A stretch of 64,000 bases of DNA, from assembly GCA_031551695.1 (NCBI GenBank), contig JAVBNG010000020.1, forward strand, positions 1 through 64,000, read 5' to 3'. Numbering within the stretch: the stretch's first letter is position 1; each line of letters starts with the position of its first letter. The notes beneath the pieces were generated by a model. The model made no database searches. It saw only the letters and a program-made list of their open reading frames with translations, and was not told the origin of the DNA. This DNA is from JAAYCI01 sp031551695 (GTDB taxonomy: Bacteria > Bacillota > Clostridia > Oscillospirales > Ruminococcaceae). This document shows positions 59,346 to 64,000 of this stretch, piece by piece. Position numbers and translations under genes: made by a program.

Positions 59346-60713
59346 ATGGAACCAACCAAGGCAAAGGTGTTGCTCAAAAATATCCATAACGGCCCCATTG
59401 CGGACAGGGACATTACCCGGGTGGTGACGGACAGCCGGGAAGCTGCCCCGGGCCGTGTGTTTGTAGCCATCAAGGGCGAGCATGTGGACGGCCACGATTT
59501 TGGCCGTACGGCATGCGACGCCGGGGCGGAGTATGTGGTGGCCCAACGGGATATCCCTGACGTGCCAAGGGAAAAGCTGGTGCTGGTGCTGGACGTGCTG
59601 GATGCCATGATTAAAATGGGGGCGAACTACCGCGCGTGCTATTCGCCGCTGGTGGTGGGCGTTACAGGCAGCGTGGGCAAAACCACCACGAAGGAGTTTT
59701 GCGCGTCCGTACTGTCCGGTTTTGGCGAAACGCTGAAAACCGAGGGCAACCAAAACAACGAAATCGGCATGCCGAACACCCTGTTCCGCATGACGGACGC
59801 TACCCGCTACGCCGTCATCGAAATGGGCATGCAGGGCTTTGGCGAAATCCGCAAGCTGGTGATGGCCGCAAAACCGGACGCTGCCATCATCACAAAAATA
59901 GGCGAGGCGCACATTGAGATGCTGGGCAGCATTCAGGGTGTGCTGCAGGCAAAGCTGGAAATTGCCGAGGGTCTGCCGTTCAACGGCCCGCTGGTGCTGA
60001 ACGGCGACGATGCCATGCTGCGCGGGGCCGCGTTGCCCAGCGGTGTGCGTCCGGTGTTTGCGGGCATTGCAGACGAACACAGTGACGTGCGCGCCGTGAA
60101 CGTGGTAAAACGCGGCGAAGGCCAGGCGTTCACCATCCGCGACGTGCAGTTTGGCGAGTACGACGCCTATATCCCGGCCCTGGGCCTGCACAATGTGCAA
60201 AATGCCCTTTTGTCCTACACGGCGGTTACGCGGCTTGGCCTGAACGCGGACGCGGCGGCGGCGGCCCTTACCCGGTATGAACCGGCGGGCAAACGCCAGC
60301 GCATCGTCCAGCGTAGCGGCGTCACCGTCATTGAGGACTATTACAACGCCAACCCGGATTCCATGCGCGCCGCGCTGGACATCCTTGCCGATATGGAAGT
60401 GAAAGGCCGCAAAATAGCTGTTTTGGGCGACATGCTGGAACTTGGCGCCGTCACCCGACGCGCCCATTCCGACCTTGGCCGCGAGGCGGCAAAGGCCGGC
60501 GTGCAGCATTTGCTCACCGTGGGGCCGAACGCGGCCGCCACGGCCAAGGCGGCAAAGGAATGCGGCGTGCAGGCGGAGCAGATGGAGACGAACGCCGAAG
60601 CGGCCGCCCGGCTGAAAACCATTGCCAAAGAGGGCGACGTGGTGCTGATAAAGGCGAGCAACGCCATGAAGTTCGGAGAGATTGCCGCAGCGCTGGAGCG
60701 TTCGGGCGTGTAA
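59346..60713 (+). CDS. murF: UDP-MurNAc-pentapeptide synthetase MurF
   Basis: 455 residues from ATG 59346, which follows GGAGAGG closely; an ATG 18 bp upstream lacks a ribosome site. VVGVTGSVGKTTTKEFCASV is the P-loop, followed by KTEGNQNNEIGMPNTLF and VIEDYYNANPDSMRAALDIL, all MurF marks. It adds D-Ala-D-Ala to the UDP-MurNAc tripeptide. It follows murE by 40 bp. Confidence 0.96.
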   Translation: MEPTKAKVLLKNIHNGPIADRDITRVVTDSREAAPGRVFVAIKGEHVDGHDFGRTACDAGAEYVVAQRDIPDVPREKLVLVLDVLDAMIKMGANYRACYSPLVVGVTGSVGKTTTKEFCASVLSGFGETLKTEGNQNNEIGMPNTLFRMTDATRYAVIEMGMQGFGEIRKLVMAAKPDAAIITKIGEAHIEMLGSIQGVLQAKLEIAEGLPFNGPLVLNGDDAMLRGAALPSGVRPVFAGIADEHSDVRAVNVVKRGEGQAFTIRDVQFGEYDAYIPALGLHNVQNALLSYTAVTRLGLNADAAAAALTRYEPAGKRQRIVQRSGVTVIEDYYNANPDSMRAALDILADMEVKGRKIAVLGDMLELGAVTRRAHSDLGREAAKAGVQHLLTVGPNAAATAKAAKECGVQAEQMETNAEAAARLKTIAKEGDVVLIKASNAMKFGEIAAALERSGV

Positions 60714-60791
60714 AAATGCCCGGCCGGCGCGCCGGTTTAGAAACCCCGCACACAAAACCCGGAAAAGCGGCGGTATTTTTAGGAGGAATAC

Positions 60792-61799
60792 ATGGAGCAA
60801 TACGCCGTCGTCATTGCGGCAATCGTGGCTTTGGCCGTCACGGCACTGTCCGGTTTTTTGGCGGTGCCGCTGCTGCAAAAGCTGAAATTCGGCCAAACCA
60901 TCAACGAGCTTGGTCCCTCCTGGCACAAGGAGAAAAAGCAGGGAACCCCCACCATGGGCGGCCTGATGTTCATCGTTGGCACCATAGCGGGCATAGCGGT
61001 GGTGCTGCCTTTTTTTAGCACGGGCAACGCCGGGGTGGACCCTGCCGGCACCGGCCTTTTGGCCCTTGGCATGTTCACGGCGCTGGCCTTCGCGTCCATC
61101 GGCTTTCTGGACGATTATCTGAAGGTGGTACGCAAAAACAACCTGGGCCTGCGCGAGTGGCAAAAGCTGGTGCCCCAGTTCCTGATAGCGGCGGGCTTTT
61201 TGGCAACCCTGCACCTGATGGGCCGCCTCACCACTTTGGTGCGCCTGCCCTTTGCGGGAGTTGTGGACCTTGGCTTTTTCTTTTATCCACTCAGCCTCCT
61301 GGTCATCGTCGGCATTGTGAACGCCGTGAACCTGACAGACGGTCTTGACGGCCTCGCGTCCCTCGTCACCTTTTTTGTCATGTGCGGGTTCTTTGTGCTG
61401 CTGATGCTGTTTGAACGGTACCATTTGTCTGTTTGGGCGGCGGCCGCGGCGGGGGCGCTCATCGGCTTTCTGATGTGGAACTTTTACCCCGCCAAGGTTT
61501 TTATGGGCGACACCGGCAGCATGTTCCTGGGCGGCACGGTGGTGGCCATGGGCTATTGCATGGGCCGGCCGGATGTGCTCATCATTCTCAGCATAGTGTA
61601 CCTGATTGAAGCCGGCAGTGTGATGCTGCAAGTCACCTACTTCAAGCTTACCCACGGCAAGCGCCTGTTCAAAATGACACCCATCCACCACAGCTTTGAA
61701 AAATCCGGCTGGAGCGAAGTGAAAATCGATGTGCTATTCGCGGCGCTTACCCTTGTTTGTGTCATTGTGGCGTATATTTACGCCGTAGTTTTAGGTTGA
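60792..61799 (+). CDS. mraY: Phospho-MurNAc-pentapeptide transferase MraY
   Basis: 335 residues with ten membrane segments. Catalytic motifs are intact: LDDYLKVVRKNNLGL, NAVNLTDGLDGLA, MGDTGSMFLGG and HHSFEKSGW. MraY makes lipid I on the inner membrane face. A strong TAGGAGG site precedes the ATG; a self-complementary CCGGCGCGCCGG lies at 60724-60735 in the leader. The next gene is ftsW, not murD. Confidence 0.97.
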   Translation: MEQYAVVIAAIVALAVTALSGFLAVPLLQKLKFGQTINELGPSWHKEKKQGTPTMGGLMFIVGTIAGIAVVLPFFSTGNAGVDPAGTGLLALGMFTALAFASIGFLDDYLKVVRKNNLGLREWQKLVPQFLIAAGFLATLHLMGRLTTLVRLPFAGVVDLGFFFYPLSLLVIVGIVNAVNLTDGLDGLASLVTFFVMCGFFVLLMLFERYHLSVWAAAAAGALIGFLMWNFYPAKVFMGDTGSMFLGGTVVAMGYCMGRPDVLIILSIVYLIEAGSVMLQVTYFKLTHGKRLFKMTPIHHSFEKSGWSEVKIDVLFAALTLVCVIVAYIYAVVLG

Positions 61800-61840
61800 T
61801 TTTAAACGGCGAACACCCGCATCAAAGGCGCAAACCAATC

Positions 61841-61894
61841 GTTTGCACCCGAACCGCGCAAAGCGCGGCGATATTGGCTGGCCGGGCACCGGCC
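61841..61894 (+). repeat. Leader repeat, copy C (before ftsW)
   Basis: GTTTGCACCCGAACC at 61841, hairpin CCGCGC-AAA-GCGCGG (61854-61868... arms 61854-61859 and 61863-61868) then CGATATTGG, and a perfect second hairpin GGCCGG-GCA-CCGGCC (61880-61894). It starts 69 nt before the ftsW ATG and ends at the ribosome site. Confidence 0.75.
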
Positions 61895-61909
61895 CGGAAG
61901 GGAGTCTCC

Positions 61910-63337
61910 ATGCTGCAAATTCCCCTTGGAAAACTGAAAATGGGCCCTTCCGCGCCGCAGGCGGGCATTGCCGCGCCCAGGCTCCGCCGCGCACAGGCAC
62001 GGGCCGGGGCCACGGCGCAAGCGCAGGCACGGCCGATGAAACGCCGGAAACAGCCAAAACCCCCAAAACCGGCCGCCGCGAAACCGCGCCGCAGCTTTGC
62101 CGAGCGCTTTGGCCGTGTGGACGTGCCCCTCATCACCATTTTGATGCTGCTGCTCGCCTTTGGCCTCGTCATGCTGTTTTCCGCGTCTTACCCCACAGGC
62201 CACATGCGTTTTGGCGACAGCTATGCCTTCATCGTGCCCCAGCTGAAATATGCGGGCATCGGCCTCATCATTATGGTTGGCGCCACCTTTTTCGACTATC
62301 ACCACTTGCGCAAGCTTGCCTGGCCCTTTATGGGCATCACGCTTGTCATGCTGGTGGTGGTGCTGTTCATGGAGGAGAAAAACGGCGCACACCGCTGGAT
62401 CTGGCTCAATTCCAGCCACACTCAAAGCATCCAGCCCAGCGAGCTGGCCAAGTTTGGCGTCATCATCCTGTTCGCGGCCATTCTGGCGGCGAACCAAAAA
62501 TATATCAAAAAGTTCTCCCACGGCTTCGTGCCGTTTATGGTCATTCTGGGCATCGTCAGTGTGTTGCTGCTGGCGGAGCCGCACCTGTCCTGCACCATTT
62601 TGGTGCTGGGCATCGGTTTCATCATGATGGTGGCGGGCGGCTCGCCCATTCGCTGGCTGGCCCTCACCGGCATTGCGGCGGCAGTGGGGCTGTATCTGGT
62701 GCTTACCTACATGCCGGACACCGTCCCCTATGTGATGGAGCGCGTTGGCCCCTGGCTGGACCCCACCCACTCCGACAGCACCCAGGGCCACCAAATTACC
62801 CAAAGCCTCATCGCCGTGGGCAGCGGCGGCCTGTTTGGCAACGGCCTTGGAAACAGCGTACAGAAGTTTTTGTATTTGCCCGAAATGTACAACGACTATA
62901 TTTTCGCCATCGTGTGCGAGGAACTGGGTTTTGTGGGTGCGGTGGGCGTTGTTCTGCTGTTTCTGCTGCTGTTTTTGCGCGGCTTCCTCATTGCCCTGCG
63001 CGCCAAGGATAAATTCGGCTCCATGCTCACCGTGGGCATCATCGTGCAAATTGCCCTGCAAACGTTCCTGCATATCGCCGTGAACACCAACACCATCCCC
63101 TGCACGGGTATCAGCCTGCCGTTTTTCTCCTCCGGCGGTTCCTCCCTTGTCATGCTGCTGGGAGAGATCGGTATCGTGCTCAGCGTGTCGCGCCAGGGCG
63201 CCAAAACAGGCCTGCGCGCGCCGGAACAGCCGCGGGAAGGCGGCGATGCCGCGTTGTCCCCACTGCCCGAACCCCGCGGCGCAAACAGCACAGACGATGC
63301 AGACGACGGCCCGTACACGGCTGTGATGGGAGGCTAG
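61910..63337 (+). CDS. ftsW: Septal peptidoglycan polymerase FtsW
   Basis: 475 residues from ATG 61910, which has GGAAGGGAG upstream. A basic, Ala/Pro-rich cytoplasmic N terminus (about 1-70) precedes ten membrane segments of the SEDS family: LLAFGLVMLFSASYP, WIWLNSSHTQSIQPSELAKF, GVGSGGLFGNGLG-like AVGSGGLFGNGLGNSVQKF and TGISLPFFSSGGSSLVMLL. The C terminus is a low-complexity tail. FtsW polymerises lipid II at the septum with the PBP encoded upstream. FtsW versus RodA/SpoVE is inferred from position. Confidence 0.94.
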   Translation: MLQIPLGKLKMGPSAPQAGIAAPRLRRAQARAGATAQAQARPMKRRKQPKPPKPAAAKPRRSFAERFGRVDVPLITILMLLLAFGLVMLFSASYPTGHMRFGDSYAFIVPQLKYAGIGLIIMVGATFFDYHHLRKLAWPFMGITLVMLVVVLFMEEKNGAHRWIWLNSSHTQSIQPSELAKFGVIILFAAILAANQKYIKKFSHGFVPFMVILGIVSVLLLAEPHLSCTILVLGIGFIMMVAGGSPIRWLALTGIAAAVGLYLVLTYMPDTVPYVMERVGPWLDPTHSDSTQGHQITQSLIAVGSGGLFGNGLGNSVQKFLYLPEMYNDYIFAIVCEELGFVGAVGVVLLFLLLFLRGFLIALRAKDKFGSMLTVGIIVQIALQTFLHIAVNTNTIPCTGISLPFFSSGGSSLVMLLGEIGIVLSVSRQGAKTGLRAPEQPREGGDAALSPLPEPRGANSTDDADDGPYTAVMGG

Positions 63338-63341
63338 GGGT

Positions 63342-64000
63342 ATGGTCGTTCTCATTGCGGCGGGCGGCACGGCGGGGCACATCAACCCGGCCCTTGCCAT
63401 TGCCGACGGCCTGAAAACGCGGTTCCCTTCGGTGGAAATCCACTTCGCGGGCCGCAAGAAGGGCATGGAGCACGCCCTCGTCACCAAGGCGGGCTATCCG
63501 TTCCACCCCATCGAGGTGCGCGGCCTCCAGCGAAGTTTTGCCCCGCGGAACATTGCCAAAAACGTGGCCGCGGCTTGGTACCTTGCCGGCGCCGCCGCCG
63601 CGGCGAACAAAATATTGAAGCAGGTGGGGCCGGACATTGTCATTGGAACCGGCGGCTACGTAAGCGGGCCTGTGGTGCGCACGGCGGCCAAGAAGGGCAT
63701 TAAAACGGCCCTGCACGAACAAAACGCATTCCCCGGTGTTACCAACCGCCTGCTGGCGAAGGACGTGGACCGTATTTTCGCCCCGGGCGAAGAGGCGGCC
63801 AAGCGCCTTGGCCACCCAGAAAAAACTGTTGTAACGGGAAACCCGGTGCCTCCGGCGCTGTTTACCCAAAACCGTGAGGAGGCGCGGCAGGCGCTGTTTG
63901 CGGGCGAGCGCACGGTGCTAGTCAGCTTCGGCGGCAGCCTTGGCGCCATGAAGATCAACGAGATGGTGGCGGCCCTTGCCAAATGGCACATCGAAAACCG
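63342..64000 (+). CDS. murG: Lipid II synthase MurG (partial, runs off the window)
   Basis: About 219 residues are visible from ATG 63342. The N-terminal LIAAGGTAGHINPALAIADG is the glycine-rich donor/acceptor loop of MurG, followed by IGTGGYVSGPVVRTAAKKGI, LHEQNAFPGVTNR and the interdomain FGGSLGAMKINEMV. It adds GlcNAc to lipid I. It starts 4 bp after ftsW, so the two are coupled. Confidence 0.97.
   Translation, partial: MVVLIAAGGTAGHINPALAIADGLKTRFPSVEIHFAGRKKGMEHALVTKAGYPFHPIEVRGLQRSFAPRNIAKNVAAAWYLAGAAAAANKILKQVGPDIVIGTGGYVSGPVVRTAAKKGIKTALHEQNAFPGVTNRLLAKDVDRIFAPGEEAAKRLGHPEKTVVTGNPVPPALFTQNREEARQALFAGERTVLVSFGGSLGAMKINEMVAALAKWHIEN

Noticed and set aside
59253..61691. 812-residue antisense frame across murF and mraY
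   Set aside because: Codon-phase shadow of GC-rich genes; no ribosome site and no domain, whereas murF and mraY are complete on the other strand.
1..64000. CRISPR arrays, tRNA/rRNA genes, insertion sequences, prophage
   Set aside because: No regularly spaced direct repeats, no cloverleaf or rRNA cores and no transposase, integrase or phage structural proteins were recognised.

Overview
The window is GC-rich chromosomal DNA (about 60% in the coding lines I counted) from a flagellated Gram-positive bacterium. I read it as a member of the class Clostridia, plausibly the Oscillospirales. The reasons are FliY, CheC and CheD in the flagellar operon, a WhiG/SigD-type FliA, the ylxM-ffh-rpsP-khpA-rimM-trmD block, an mraZ-led division cluster whose PBP carries PASTA repeats, a DNPR-type MurE, strong Shine-Dalgarno sites with many GTG and TTG starts, and clear sigma-A promoters. 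No rRNA, tRNA, CRISPR array, transposase or prophage gene was seen.

Layout. (1) 1-16350, plus strand: flagellar/chemotaxis operon flgE(3' end)-flbD-motA-motB-fliM-fliY-cheY-fliO-fliP-fliQ-fliR-flhB-flhA-fliA-flgF-flgG-cheC-cheD-fapA-like, closed by a terminator. It builds the hook/rod, stator, switch and export gate, and supplies the late sigma factor and CheY-P phosphatases. fliL, flhF and flhG are absent from their usual places. (2) 16463-25357: a purine permease, a UPF0316 membrane protein, a YeiH-type transporter and the arginine operon argCJBDF. (3) 25374-31492, mostly minus strand: an RHH protein plus SPFH membrane protein behind a palindrome-bearing promoter, an AT-rich island, a fused aroE-aroK with aroD, a membrane-anchored C39-like peptidase and a glycosyltransferase. 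(4) 31605-33971: a two-gene ABC exporter. (5) 34053-43359, minus strand: lplA, a coiled-coil protein, coaD, rsmD, an unknown small gene, uvrC, HPr, then trmD-rimM-khpA-rpsP-ffh-ylxM. (6) 43746-52740: a chemoreceptor, a MATE exporter, a small membrane protein with a MarR regulator, an orphan PTS IIC protein, a YtrA-type GntR/ABC operon and a DUF4349 lipoprotein. (7) 53116-64000, plus strand: the division and cell-wall cluster mraZ-rsmH-ftsL-pbp-murE-murF-mraY-ftsW-murG (murG runs off the end), with murD missing between mraY and ftsW.

The most unusual signals are regulatory. A repeated, hairpin-forming element lies about 70 nt upstream of the starts of ftsL, murE and ftsW, with a diverged relative near 25.6 kb. 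Three AGGTACCT palindromes bracket the MarR promoter at 22-23 bp spacing. Long perfect palindromes sit at the predicted start sites of the SPFH/RHH operon and of the ylxM-ffh-ribosome maturation operon. A near-perfect 30-bp palindrome covers the YtrA promoter, and three GTGGT boxes at 10-bp period follow the mraZ promoter. Stem-loops without T-tracts occur at five gene junctions of the flagellar operon.
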